The notes: generated by a model not told the origin, from the letters alone. 64,000 nucleotides of DNA from Thermogemmatispora tikiterensis (GCF_003268475.1 NZ_MCIF01000002.1:636015-700014), one strand, 5' to 3'; shown: positions 17,180 to 25,979, numbered from the stretch's first letter. Made by a program: numbers and translations.

Positions 17180-18055
17180 TCAGTAGTCCCAGTAAGTACT
17201 GACACGCCAGTAGCGGCGGGTCGTCAGGTTGTCCTCCAGCTCCCCACTCGTCGCAGCCACATAGCCGGCAAACTGCAGATGACGCAGGGCCTGTAGTAGC
17301 ACCGCCGGGCGCTGGTAGGTGGGATTCAGACGGTAGCGCTGTGCCAGCGCCTGACGAACTTCGCGCAGAGTCAAGGCCTGCGCCGGCTCCGTGGGCAGAA
17401 TCGTCAGAATGCCTCGTCCTAGCTCGCGCATCGCATTCTGGTGCGCCTGCTGCTCGAAGGCATTAGCGCGCGCCTGCTCTGAGAGCTGCTCTGCGCTTCT
17501 GGTATCACGGGCAAAAGTAGCGGCAATGCGACACACGGGATCACCGCGCTTCATGCAGCTGTGTTCATAAATCGAGGCCTCTTCTCCGTAGCGCTCGGCG
17601 GCGCCCTCGATGGCCCCCAGGAGGACCGCGCATAGCTGCCGCGGGCTATCGTAGATCAGGATAACGCTCCGCTCTTGAGAGGCGAACTCATAGTTGAAGA
17701 GCGGCGGGGTCAGACCCGCGGCAGTCTTGCGTAGACGGCTATGAACATCTCGCATCGTGAGCAGCAGGTCATAGGCGCTGCTGACGCCCGAGAGGATATA
17801 CTTGCAGAGATGGCCGGTGAGGCTGTTCAGCATAAAGTAGCGTCCATATTCGCGCAGCAGCTGATCAGGGGACAGACCGCTGAGGCGACTGGCCGCTGCT
17901 ACGCCCTCAAGAAGCGCTCCATCGTCGTAGGAGCGGCTCACCAGGGGCGTGGCGCTCGGCGATTCACCGATGGCCTCGCGGTAGGCGCTCAACAGGCCAC
18001 CGCCGAAGCGCTCACCGAGATACTTTTCCCAGGTTGTAAAAATCAGACCGTGCAT
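17180..18055 (-). CDS. H-NOX (heme NO/O2-binding) domain protein with winged-helix-like C-terminus
   Basis: A 291-residue protein. Residues 1-180 are an H-NOX domain: start MHGLIFTTWEKYLGERFGG, proximal heme ligand His105 in MRDVHSRLRK, and the heme-propionate motif Y-x-S-x-R as Tyr135-Asp-Ser137-Pro-Arg139, followed by GAIEGAAERYGEEASI. Known: H-NOX domains bind ferrous heme and sense NO or O2, usually signalling to histidine kinases, cyclases or chemoreceptors. Residues 185-291 are not any of these. After a Gln/Ala-rich helix (185-215) comes TLREVRQALAQRY, then LLQALRHLQFAGYVAATSG and RRYWRV, which reads like a winged helix. I infer a one-component gas-responsive regulator. A perfect inverted repeat lies 61 bp upstream. 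The start is ATG at 18055. Confidence 0.85.
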   Translation of the reverse strand: MHGLIFTTWEKYLGERFGGGLLSAYREAIGESPSATPLVSRSYDDGALLEGVAAASRLSGLSPDQLLREYGRYFMLNSLTGHLCKYILSGVSSAYDLLLTMRDVHSRLRKTAAGLTPPLFNYEFASQERSVILIYDSPRQLCAVLLGAIEGAAERYGEEASIYEHSCMKRGDPVCRIAATFARDTRSAEQLSEQARANAFEQQAHQNAMRELGRGILTILPTEPAQALTLREVRQALAQRYRLNPTYQRPAVLLQALRHLQFAGYVAATSGELEDNLTTRRYWRVSTYWDY

Positions 18056-18115
18056 GTCTGACCTCCTTCTCTCTCCAAGACCTGGTCCAGCTCTGCCACC
18101 TTTTCGAGAAAGCCG

Positions 18116-18136
18116 GGGTGGTCTGATCGACCACCC
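18116..18136. promoter_or_regulatory. Operator-like inverted repeat upstream of the H-NOX gene
   Basis: GGGTGGTC-TGATC-GACCACCC: 8-bp perfect arms, 5-nt spacer, 61 bp before the start codon. Its size and position fit a dimeric regulator site; autoregulation by the H-NOX protein is a guess. Confidence 0.45.
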
Positions 18137-18785
18137 TGGTTAGCGGGCGCCTGACAGGGGCTGGACTACATAAACACGTTACGCTGTATGCTTGCTATCT
18201 GGATGAATAGATAGGCCACAGGTACCAGTATTTTTTTGTGCAGTCAGGGATTGATAGATAGTAGATGTTTTATCTCGGCTGAAGCTATACTGTTGACTCT
18301 CATCCATTTTGATGGGGAGAGAACGACCAGGGAGTCTGCCGGGCAAGATAAGAAGAAGGGGCGGTGGCTCTACGAGCGTCATATGAATATTTCTCAACTC
18401 CGAGGAGCGACTTCTGCTAGATCTTCATTGCATCTCAACGCGATATTCACCGGGATTGGAGCCTGGGGCAGCTATCGTAATGCGCGGGGGGTGACAATGG
18501 GAAGCGGGCCCTGGGGGGACTGAGATGTGACGTGATCCTGGAGGCGGGTTTGTCGTGGGGAACAGGGAAAAGGGAGGGAGGGAGAGGCGCGGCCCTGAGC
18601 GCTCTCCCTCCCTCTTTATCTTGCTTGCTTGTAGAACGAGGGGGGCCAGCTTCCTCTGAGCAGCTCGAGAGCGAAATATTTCATCTCCTGGCGGGAGAAA
18701 GGGATGGACATGCCACCGAGCCGGGCCAGGTTAGGTTAGGCCTCAGCTCGGGGCATCTTCGGGCGCTATTTATTCTCCAGGCCGC
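18137..18785. other. Intergenic region, about 650 bp
   Basis: Unusually AT-rich between about 18170 and 18470 compared with the rest of the window. A 95-codon frame at 18236-18523 has no ribosome binding site and no recognisable features. The GTPase terminator is at 18575-18613. An uncalled small RNA or degraded gene is possible. Confidence 0.4.
18575..18613 (-). terminator. Strong hairpin terminator of the dynamin-like GTPase gene
   Basis: AGGGAGGGAGAG and CTCTCCCTCCCT give 12 perfect pairs, extended inward by three more after a single-base bulge. On the minus strand a CCCTTTTCCC tail follows; on the plus strand CTTTATC follows. Confidence 0.7.
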
Positions 18786-21611
18786 TTACTCCTGGCGATG
18801 AATTGTCTTGAGCGCCTCCACCTCCTGAATCAGATCAACCCACTGATCCAGCGCGGCCTCACGCTGCGCCTGCAAGTTATCGAGCTGCTGGCGCAGCGCC
18901 TCCGAAGTATGCACACGCTCGGTCAGATGGCTGTAGAGGCGCGTCACGATATCCGAGAACGTACCGTTTTGCGACACCGGCTGAGCCTCCAGGCGATCGC
19001 TATCGTAGACCTGGCGCTCCTGAAGCTTATCCAGCTCATAGCGGAAGAGGCGCGCGATGCGCTGCTCTGTGCTGCGAGCCAGGCCGTTGCAGATAGTGTC
19101 GAGAATCGGCGCCATCAGTCGGCGTGCCTGCTGAATGATCTCCTCGGCCTTTCCCTGAGCGTTCGTCAGGCGATAGAGCGCGCCCACCGCCGGATTCTCG
19201 CGGGTTGGGGCATACTTCTCCTCATTGAGCAGCTCGCCCAGGGTCACATAGAGGCAGATATCGCGGGCCTTCTCGCGGATGCTGCGCTTCAGTTTATTGT
19301 AGGCTTTCTGAATCTCATCCAGTTCGCCGCCAAACTCACCGAGAGCCACCCGATTGATATCGAGCGAGCCGTCGACTTCCTCTTTGTAGGCAATGGGCAT
19401 CAAGAAAGCCTCGGCCAGCGTCCGGGCGGGGTCATTCAGTTCGCGCTCCAGGGCCATACACAGGCTCTGGCGCAGCGCCTTAATCAGGCCCCAGCCGTCG
19501 ATATCTGTCCAGCGGTTGCCGATCTCCATCGCTGGTGAGTCCTCGGGGCGGCGGTTGCCAACCTTGATATAGTGATCGAAGTGGCCCTGTGTGATGCGGA
19601 TCTTGACGCGTTGAGCGGCGCGCTCGTGGGCCGTTTGCAGCACGCGCTGGAAGACGCTCTTCTCGCTGCTGATCGCTGAATCGAACTGGCGCAGGGCGTC
19701 GTTCCAGGCATCGAGCATGGCGTTGGTGCGGCGCTGCAGGTGCTCGAAGCGAGCGGCGCTGCGGCGGGCCTGGCGCGAACGCATTTCCTGCTGCAGCTCC
19801 TGCAGGTCGTGGCTTTCGACGCCGAGCTGGCTCATCTGCTCCCAGCACAGATCTTCCGTCAGCTGCAACGCCATTGCCAGCTGCGTCTCCGCGTGGCGCA
19901 GCTGCACCTCATAGCGGTTCTCCGTTAAAAAGACCTGCAGGTCGTGTGTCAGCTCGGGCAGGCCGCTGTACTGCAGCATGGCCTCATGCTGCTCGCGCGT
20001 CACCTGCTCAAACTCCTGAGCGCTGGTAGTAGGCGGCAGCGAGGGGGCCACCTTCAGCAACTCGGGGTAGACTCCCAGCAGGCGACCGGCGTACTCGCGG
20101 CCCTCCTGTTGCCGTTCCTCATCCAGGGAGGTGCCGGCCAGGCCCAGAGTTGCCAGCAGGGCATCGAGGGCGCGCAGCGGGTAGAAGAAATAGGTATGGC
20201 GTGAACCGTGGCGATGGTAGCTCGCGTAGCCGGGGGGCAGCTCGCGCAGGAAGGGGCGCAGGCTGCCGAGGGCTTTCTCCTGGCTGGCAGGAGAATTAAT
20301 CTCATCCCAGTGCGTCACTACCAGGAAGAGCATGCGGCTGGCCACGTCGAAGGCGCGGTTCTGCAGGACTGCCTGGCGGACCTCCTCAAAGATGCGCTGG
20401 ATACGCTCATCGTCGCCGAAGCGGTTGTTGCCGATCACCAGCAGCAGGGCGTCGACCTGCTTCAGCTCCTCGCGCAGCATCAGGTCGTGATAGATCTGAC
20501 CGGCGGCGCCGCCGGGCAAATCGACCAAGACGCTGTTGGGTGGCAGCACTGAGCGCGGTCCCGCGTGAACGCGGTACTCCACATAGTCGATGACGCGGGT
20601 CAGGCGCGGCTCCTCGCTATCGCGGGCCGGCTCTTCGATATAGCGGCGGCTTTCCGTTTTCCAGCGCTCGCGTGGCACGATCTCCACGTAGGGCTGGTCA
20701 TCCTTCAGATAAGTATCGCCAAAGGCTTCGCTCGCTTTGAGCAGGATATTCAGCTCAGCAGCCAGGGCCTCGCGCATCTTCTGCGTTGGTGCCGTCTTGA
20801 TGGCCTGCTGGGTCTGGCTGAGCAGGTGGCCGAAGGCAGCCCGTGTCAGAAAGTGGACGTGCATTTCCTCCGGCTCATCATCGCGGCAGAGACGCACGCG
20901 CGTGCGCACCCCTGTGACGGCGCCTCCGGCCAGGCGTGGGAAGATATCTCGTCCGATCAGGGCTGCCAGGAGCGTGCTCTTGCCGGCGCCGGCGTGCCCG
21001 ACCAGCTTGACGGTATACTCGCGCGTATAGTCCAGAGCGCGTGCCGCCTCAGCGATGTGGTGGCGCAGACGCAGGGCCTGCTGCGACTCGATCTGCTGGA
21101 TCTGTGGCCGCTCCAGTAAGCGGGCACAGGCCGAGGCACGCTGGAGCTGCTTTTTCCAGGCATTGATCTTTTGTGCTTTATCGGGGAGGTTGGCCGGGAA
21201 ATAAACATCGATCTGACCGACCTGCTCCTCCAGACGCTGGAGCAGGCTATGGATCTCACCCGGAGCGGGAGGGGGAGCTGCCGTCTGGGTGGCCTTTCCA
21301 CTCTCTCCTTCCTCTTCCTCCTCCCCTTCTTCATATTCGTAATCTTCTTCCTCTTCGTCTTCCTCCTCATCGTAGGAATCGGGCGGCGCTGGAGCTGTAG
21401 GGGCCGCGCCAGGCTGCGCGGGGGTGGTGGCGGCGGAGGCCGCAGCACCGGAGGCGGCAGCTGCCGCTGAAGCCTGCGCAGTTGTGGGCGGCGGATAGAG
21501 ACGTGTCCCGCAGATATTGCAGAAGGGTGCACCAATGGGCACGACGTTATCGCACTGGGGACAGGTCATTAATTGTTGTGGTTGCTGTTGGGCCTGTCTA
21601 GTAAACTGCAT
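18786..21611 (-). CDS. Dynamin-like large GTPase with N-terminal zinc ribbon
   Basis: About 941 residues. A zinc ribbon uses Cys17, Cys20, Cys31 and Cys34. An Ala/Pro/Thr-rich then extremely acidic linker follows (about 40-115, Asp/Glu/Tyr runs). A helical segment leads to a GTPase domain with P-loop GHAGAGKSTLL (about 201-211), switch Thr in TGVRTRV, G3 DLPGG (about 363) and G4-like THWD (about 433). The C-terminal 450 residues are predicted helical stalk with several Arg-rich stretches. Domain order fits the bacterial dynamin-like protein superfamily, which tubulates or fuses membranes or assembles as GTP-dependent scaffolds. No transmembrane helix is evident; membrane contact would come from the stalk tip. 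Only one copy is present, not the tandem pair common in other bacteria. A GTG start at 21638 is an alternative. Confidence 0.85.
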   Translation of the reverse strand: MQFTRQAQQQPQQLMTCPQCDNVVPIGAPFCNICGTRLYPPPTTAQASAAAAASGAAASAATTPAQPGAAPTAPAPPDSYDEEEDEEEEDYEYEEGEEEEEGESGKATQTAAPPPAPGEIHSLLQRLEEQVGQIDVYFPANLPDKAQKINAWKKQLQRASACARLLERPQIQQIESQQALRLRHHIAEAARALDYTREYTVKLVGHAGAGKSTLLAALIGRDIFPRLAGGAVTGVRTRVRLCRDDEPEEMHVHFLTRAAFGHLLSQTQQAIKTAPTQKMREALAAELNILLKASEAFGDTYLKDDQPYVEIVPRERWKTESRRYIEEPARDSEEPRLTRVIDYVEYRVHAGPRSVLPPNSVLVDLPGGAAGQIYHDLMLREELKQVDALLLVIGNNRFGDDERIQRIFEEVRQAVLQNRAFDVASRMLFLVVTHWDEINSPASQEKALGSLRPFLRELPPGYASYHRHGSRHTYFFYPLRALDALLATLGLAGTSLDEERQQEGREYAGRLLGVYPELLKVAPSLPPTTSAQEFEQVTREQHEAMLQYSGLPELTHDLQVFLTENRYEVQLRHAETQLAMALQLTEDLCWEQMSQLGVESHDLQELQQEMRSRQARRSAARFEHLQRRTNAMLDAWNDALRQFDSAISSEKSVFQRVLQTAHERAAQRVKIRITQGHFDHYIKVGNRRPEDSPAMEIGNRWTDIDGWGLIKALRQSLCMALERELNDPARTLAEAFLMPIAYKEEVDGSLDINRVALGEFGGELDEIQKAYNKLKRSIREKARDICLYVTLGELLNEEKYAPTRENPAVGALYRLTNAQGKAEEIIQQARRLMAPILDTICNGLARSTEQRIARLFRYELDKLQERQVYDSDRLEAQPVSQNGTFSDIVTRLYSHLTERVHTSEALRQQLDNLQAQREAALDQWVDLIQEVEALKTIHRQE

Positions 21612-21943
21612 ACGTCTTTTTGTGTACTTCCCTTCCACAGATTTTGACCGTTAAGGCGAGATAGCATTGAAATAGGATGCTTTCATGTTAATAGATTTTT
21701 GTGGTCCCCGGCCCTCTCTAGCAGGAAAGTACCACCTGGCCTGTGACGCTCGCTGCCCTCTTGGGGGATAGGACGAGCGCTTTTTGCAAGGCTCGTTCCT
21801 CCCCTCCGGGGGTGGGAGATGGCTCTTGTGGCCGGCTGGCAGGGCAGCGCGATGGCTCAGCAATAGGCAGAGAGAGGCGGGCGTGGTACAATAAGGCCGA
21901 CTTCCCCGATGCCTTTTGAGATCCTAGAGGAGCGTGTCTTTTG
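21612..21943. other. 332-bp divergent intergenic region
   Basis: Holds the PIG-L promoter at its right end and the upstream region of the GTPase gene. No CDS is supported. Confidence 0.5.
21884..21892 (+). promoter_or_regulatory. Extended -10 promoter of the PIG-L gene
   Basis: TG-G-TACAAT (-10 hexamer 21887-21892), 52 bp before the ATG at 21944. No good -35, which extended -10 promoters can do without. Confidence 0.45.
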
Positions 21944-22705
21944 ATGCAGGGACAACAAGAAGCAGTTGAGACATCGAAAGAGCAAGCGAAGCGTGCAATG
22001 GTGATTGTGGCTCATCCCGATGATGCAGAATTCGGCTGTGGCGGCACTGTGGCGCGTTGGGTGCGCGAGGGATGGGAGGTTTACTACGTCATCTGTACCG
22101 ATGGGGGAGGGGGAGGGCCGGACGAGGCGCAGGACGTCAGTGCAGAGGCCCGGCAGCGTACGATCGAGACGCGCCAGGCCGAGCAGCGGGCTGCCTGTCA
22201 GATTTTGGGGGTCAAAGAAGTCATTTTCCTCGGCTATCCCGACGGGCAGCTCCAGCCGACGCGCGAATTGAAGCGCGAGCTGGTGCGTCTCCTGCGCAGA
22301 TATCGCCCCACGCGCGTGGTCTGTCAATCGCCCGAGCGCTCATGGTCGCCAGTGCTCTTTTTGGGCCGCTATCATCCAGATCATCTGACCGCCGGGCGGA
22401 TGGCCCTGGAGGCGATCTATCCCGCTTCGCAGAATGCCTGGGACTTCCCAGAGCTATTGGCCGAGGGACTGCAGCCGCATCGGGTGCGCGAGGTCTACAT
22501 TGTGGGGGCGCCCGTGCTTAATCATGCCGAAGATATCTCCGAGACCATTGAGCTGAAGCTGCGGGCGCTGCAGGCTCATGCCAGTCAGGTTGGAGACCAC
22601 TTTGAGCAGGTAGCGGAGCGCGTGCGTCGTGGGGCCCAGGAGTCTGGGGCGCGGCATCAGCTAGTCTATGCCGAGGAGTTTCACCGCACGGAGAACGCTC
22701 GCTAG
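21944..22705 (+). CDS. PIG-L family deacetylase (LmbE-like)
   Basis: A 253-residue protein. The zinc motif AHPDDAEFGCGGT has His24, Asp26 and Asp27, and the later ligand motif is HPDH (about 144-147). The Rossmann-like core reads VIVAHPDDAEFGCGGTVARW and GVKEVIFLGYPDG. Members remove N-acetyl groups from GlcNAc-containing glycans or thiols such as GlcNAc-inositol and GlcNAc-malate in mycothiol and bacillithiol synthesis. Nearby thiol-type genes (mycoredoxin-like, DinB) make a low-molecular-weight-thiol role possible but unproven. The start is ATG at 21944 with AGAGGAG upstream. The next gene begins 72 bp downstream and may be cotranscribed. Confidence 0.9.
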   Translation: MQGQQEAVETSKEQAKRAMVIVAHPDDAEFGCGGTVARWVREGWEVYYVICTDGGGGGPDEAQDVSAEARQRTIETRQAEQRAACQILGVKEVIFLGYPDGQLQPTRELKRELVRLLRRYRPTRVVCQSPERSWSPVLFLGRYHPDHLTAGRMALEAIYPASQNAWDFPELLAEGLQPHRVREVYIVGAPVLNHAEDISETIELKLRALQAHASQVGDHFEQVAERVRRGAQESGARHQLVYAEEFHRTENAR

Positions 22706-22777
22706 CCCTCCTGGTAGGCCGGCCAGTTGAGCGTTGTCTGGGAGCTGATTGATCAAGAAAGGGAGAGGACGGTGCCT

Positions 22778-24016
22778 ATGCAGGAGTCCAGGGACGTTGT
22801 TGTTGTGGGGGGAGGGCCGGCGGGTCTGGCCGCCGCAGAGGCGGTAGCGCGCCAGGGGCTGGGGGTGCTCGTATTAGAACGGCAGAGCGAGATCGGCTAT
22901 CCGGTCCATACCAGTGGCGGAAGTTGGATCAAGGATATGCAGGAGCTGGGCGTACCCGCCCAGCTCTATCATCCGATCCCGCAGGTGTTTTTTCTCTCGC
23001 CTCGGCAGCAGGTGGCGCTGCGCTATGATCCGCCGGTGGCCTGTGTCCTCGATGTGCGCGGCCTCTATCAGTACCTGGCGGCGCGAGCCATCGCCGCGGG
23101 GGCGGAGCTGCGCTTGCGCCATGTGGTCGATCAAGTGCTGCTTGAGGAGGGGGAGGTGCGCGGCGTAACGGTGCGCGACGAGCGTGGACGTCGTCTCATG
23201 GTCAGGGCCAAAGTGACCATCGATGCCACTGGCATGGCACGTCATATAGCCGTGCGAGCAGGACTCGGCGGCGCCTTCCGGCGCTATGGCTACGGTGCCG
23301 AGTACGATCTCTATGCGCCGCACTATCCCCAGGAGGAGCTGTATTTGCTAATGGGGAGTGAGGTTGCGCCCAGCGGCTACGCCTGGGTCTTTCCACGTGG
23401 GCAGGGGCGGGTTCGTGTCGGGGTGGGGGTGATCCATCCGGATAGCGAAGACGATGCACGCCTCTATCTAGAGTATGTGCTCCGCGAGGAGCCGCGCCTG
23501 CGGGAAAAGTTGCGCGGTGCCAGTCCTGTGGAGTATCACACGGGTCTCTTCCCGGCGGAAGGGCCAGCGGAACGTTTCTCCACCGCTGGCCTCTTGCTGG
23601 CGGGCGATGCTGGGGGGCAGGGGTCGACGCTGGTAGGTGAGGGCATTCGCTTTGCCATCTACGCCGGGCGTCTGGCGGGAGAGGTGGCGGCGGAGGCGAT
23701 CGAGGAGGGCGATACCTCGGCGGCCTTCCTGGAGCGCTTTGACCGTCGCTGGCGGGCGCGCTTTGGGCGCGAGATGGAGCTGGCCTATCTGATCAATCGT
23801 CACATTGCGGCCTATCGTGATGAACAGTGGGACGATGCCTTAGTCCTGCTCCGGCGCCTGACACCGGCCCAGTGGGCCCAGGCTATGCGTGGCGAGTTCA
23901 CCGCGGGCCTGCTCATGGGAATTATGGCACGCAGCCCGCGTCTCGTCGCCAGCGGTGGCCGGCGCCTGCTGGAGCGTCTTCTGGAGCGTCTGGGTCAGGG
24001 GGCCAGCGCGAGCTGA
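22778..24016 (+). CDS. Geranylgeranyl-reductase-family FAD-dependent oxidoreductase
   Basis: A 412-residue flavoprotein. The N-terminal dinucleotide fold reads VVVVGGGPAGLAAAEAVARQG with acidic VLERQSEIG. The middle ATG motif is TIDATGMARHIA, and the second FAD motif is LLAGDAGGQGSTLVGEGIRF. This order places it in the geranylgeranyl reductase group of the p-hydroxybenzoate-hydroxylase-like flavoproteins. Members reduce isoprenoid chains of quinones, carotenoids, chlorophyll or membrane lipids; others are halogenases or monooxygenases. The substrate is unknown here. ATG 22778 is preferred because GAGAGGA lies upstream. The stop is 27 bp from the convergent MGMT-Ada gene, so little terminator sequence exists. 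Confidence 0.88.
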   Translation: MQESRDVVVVGGGPAGLAAAEAVARQGLGVLVLERQSEIGYPVHTSGGSWIKDMQELGVPAQLYHPIPQVFFLSPRQQVALRYDPPVACVLDVRGLYQYLAARAIAAGAELRLRHVVDQVLLEEGEVRGVTVRDERGRRLMVRAKVTIDATGMARHIAVRAGLGGAFRRYGYGAEYDLYAPHYPQEELYLLMGSEVAPSGYAWVFPRGQGRVRVGVGVIHPDSEDDARLYLEYVLREEPRLREKLRGASPVEYHTGLFPAEGPAERFSTAGLLLAGDAGGQGSTLVGEGIRFAIYAGRLAGEVAAEAIEEGDTSAAFLERFDRRWRARFGREMELAYLINRHIAAYRDEQWDDALVLLRRLTPAQWAQAMRGEFTAGLLMGIMARSPRLVASGGRRLLERLLERLGQGASAS

Positions 24017-24042
24017 GTGAGCGCTGGCTGGCCTCCCCCTGA

Positions 24043-24888
24043 CTACTCGCTGGCGAGACTGATGTCTGGACTCGCCGGGGGGGCAGGACGACAGTGCTGG
24101 CAGGGGCGATAGCCAAGGCGTGTTGCCTCCTCGGGCGAGCGCAGGGGCTGGCGGTGTTCTGGAGCGATCCGGCGCGCGTAGCGACAGGTCGGGAAGCAGT
24201 AGACATGGGTAGTCGTACTGCCGATGTAGCGCACCCCCCTGGCGGAGAGCTGCTCTAGCAAGGCCAGGTCGATTCCTTCGGCTTCCAACAATGCCCGTTT
24301 ATTGAGCGGGCCGCCCAGACTGTAGTTGCCGATCTGGCAATCGCTGCGCACCACCCGGTGGCAGGGGATCAGCAGCGGGATAGGGTTGCGTGCCAGGGCG
24401 TTGCCCACGGCCCGTACGGCGTGTGGTTGCCCGATCTCGCGCGCTACCCAGGCGTAGGGACGCACCTCGCCAGAGGGGATCAGCAGCGTCCGGCACAGGA
24501 CTGCCTGTTCGAAGGGGCTGCGACCGCGCAGATCGAAAGGCAGATGGGCCGTCTGACCGGTCTGCAGGGCTGACTCGATCTGCCCGACCCAGGCTGGAGC
24601 CTCGGCGGGATCGAGGGGAAAGATGGCCCGTCCAAACTCCGTGCGGAAGCGAGCCTCGAAGCTGGCGGCATCCGCTGCATAATCCACGGCGGAGATCCCG
24701 CGCGCATTCAGCGCCACGAAAACCGGTCCAATCGGCGACGAGAAGCGCAGGTAGCCGTCAGCCAGCCCGACTTGAAACAATACGCGGGAGCGCAGGGCTG
24801 GTGGGGGTGAGGCCTCCTGCTGGAAAGTGCGCAGCTCGCGGACCAGTTGTCGCGCTTGTGACAGGCTGCGAGACTGTTGCTCAGTCAT
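24043..24888 (-). CDS. Fused O6-alkylguanine-DNA alkyltransferase and Ada zinc-binding domain (reversed order)
   Basis: A 281-residue repair protein. Residues about 45-210 are an O6-methylguanine-DNA methyltransferase with active Cys176 in NPIPLLIPCHRVV and upstream Arg/Asn determinants (RAVGNALARNP). Residues about 218-268 are an Ada N-terminal-type zinc domain: VYCFPTCRYARR and YRPCQHC place ligands Cys231, Cys235, Cys263 and Cys266. In E. coli Ada the zinc domain (phosphotriester repair, methylation switch) is N-terminal and an AraC-type helix-turn-helix sits between; here the zinc domain is C-terminal and no HTH is present. The ATG overlaps the end of the ECF sigma gene by eight bases, so the two are translationally coupled. 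Inferred: repair and possibly sensing of alkylation damage. Confidence 0.9.
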   Translation of the reverse strand: MTEQQSRSLSQARQLVRELRTFQQEASPPPALRSRVLFQVGLADGYLRFSSPIGPVFVALNARGISAVDYAADAASFEARFRTEFGRAIFPLDPAEAPAWVGQIESALQTGQTAHLPFDLRGRSPFEQAVLCRTLLIPSGEVRPYAWVAREIGQPHAVRAVGNALARNPIPLLIPCHRVVRSDCQIGNYSLGGPLNKRALLEAEGIDLALLEQLSARGVRYIGSTTTHVYCFPTCRYARRIAPEHRQPLRSPEEATRLGYRPCQHCRPAPPASPDISLASE

Positions 24889-25504
24889 AGAGCACCTCAC
24901 GAGCATGATGTTGGGCAAGCACCTGGCGCAGCTGCGCCAGGCCACGATGGACTCTGGCCTTGACGGTGCCAATCGGTTGATTGAGCAGGCGCGCCAGCTC
25001 TGGATAGCTCAGCCCCTCGATGTGGCGCAGCACAATCACCTCACGGTAGGCGAGCGGTAGCGTCAGAAGCGCCTGTTGCAGCAGGAGCAGGCGCTCGCGT
25101 GCTTCCAGGTGGGCCTCGGGCCCTTCAGCGCGTGCACCCTCTAGCTCCTCGTCCGCGTCAGTGCCGGCCTGTTCCAGTGAGACACAGGTCGGCAGGTGGC
25201 GGAGCTTGCGCAGTCGATTGCGCGCCACATTGAGCACAATCTGATAGAGCCAGGCGCGCAGAGCCAGACTGCGTACCTGCTCGACAGAATAGCCGCTGAG
25301 CGCGTGATAGGCGCGCACAAAGGCATCCTGCGTAATCTCCTGCGCCTCCTCGTAACTCCCGCTCAGCCGTAGAGCGAAAGCAAAGAGGCGCTGTTCATAG
25401 TGCAGCACTACCTGCTCGAAGCAGTGGTCGAGATCGGCGAGCAAGCTATTCAACAACGCCTGCTCTTGATGAAGGCCTGCCTCATCTGCGCGATTCATGG
25501 GCAT
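24881..25504 (-). CDS. ECF-type RNA polymerase sigma factor
   Basis: A 207-residue protein with sigma region 2 (LHYEQRLFAFALRLSGSYEE, then AQEITQDAFVRAYHAL) and region 4 (LPLAYREVIVLRHIEGLSY, PELARLLNQPIGTVKARV). Regions 1 and 3 are absent, as in ECF factors. The frame stays open nearly 600 bp further upstream, but that stretch is not protein-like; ATG 25504 has GGAG seven bases upstream (a second ATG is at 25498). It overlaps the MGMT-Ada start by eight bases, so they form one unit. No anti-sigma gene is adjacent. Inferred: an alkylation-stress regulon in which sigma level or activity and repair are tied; the mycoredoxin-like gene diverges from it. Confidence 0.92.
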   Translation of the reverse strand: MPMNRADEAGLHQEQALLNSLLADLDHCFEQVVLHYEQRLFAFALRLSGSYEEAQEITQDAFVRAYHALSGYSVEQVRSLALRAWLYQIVLNVARNRLRKLRHLPTCVSLEQAGTDADEELEGARAEGPEAHLEARERLLLLQQALLTLPLAYREVIVLRHIEGLSYPELARLLNQPIGTVKARVHRGLAQLRQVLAQHHAREVLYD

Positions 25505-25979
25505 GGCCCTGCTCCAGAACCCCGGCCTACTCTGAACTCCTGCGCCGCTAGGCCCGATCTCAGGTATTTGCTCGCTCTGGGAATGAAGGTGACAGCCGGC
25601 TTCACTGCTTGTACTGGCCTCCTCTTCTTTGTGCCTCACTCCTGTCCAGGCAGGCGTGCTTTCTTTTCGCTTGACTCTGCTCTTTATAACACCTGGCCGG
25701 CGAGAAAGGTTGCAGGCCAGGGCCAGGTCGCGTCGCCTGTCTGTGGATCTCGCTCTACCGTTGCCACCACCTGGAGAGGCTTGGGGAGACCCCAGGCTGG
25801 GAGCGCAGGCGCCCGGGTGTCTCAGAGCTGGGAGAGCAGGACCAGACCAGGCCGGCCCAGGGTCGCCTGGGGTCTGGAGGGCTGACTCAGGAATAGAGAA
25901 GCGCCCCGGCTGTGTTTTTATAAAATGTAACCCGGGGTTCCGCACTCCACTATCACCATATCCCCAAGGAGCTATCTCA
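25505..25979. promoter_or_regulatory. 475-bp divergent control region between ECF sigma and mycoredoxin-like genes
   Basis: Near the plus-strand gene, TATAAA (25919-25924) could be a -10. It is enclosed by CCCCGG (25904-25909) and CCGGGG (25932-25937), an inverted repeat with a 22-nt spacer that could be an operator across the -10. No matching -35 is seen. The rest is GC-rich with no CDS; a GG/CC-rich block lies at about 25780-25870. Confidence 0.35.

Noticed and set aside
18236-18523. 95-codon plus-strand ORF in an AT-richer gap
   Set aside because: No ribosome site or recognisable pattern; noted only as part of an unexplained gap.
25629-25979. Upstream extension of the mycoredoxin-like frame
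   Set aside because: Sequence is not protein-like, and the GTG at 25980 has an ideal ribosome binding site and gives the family length.
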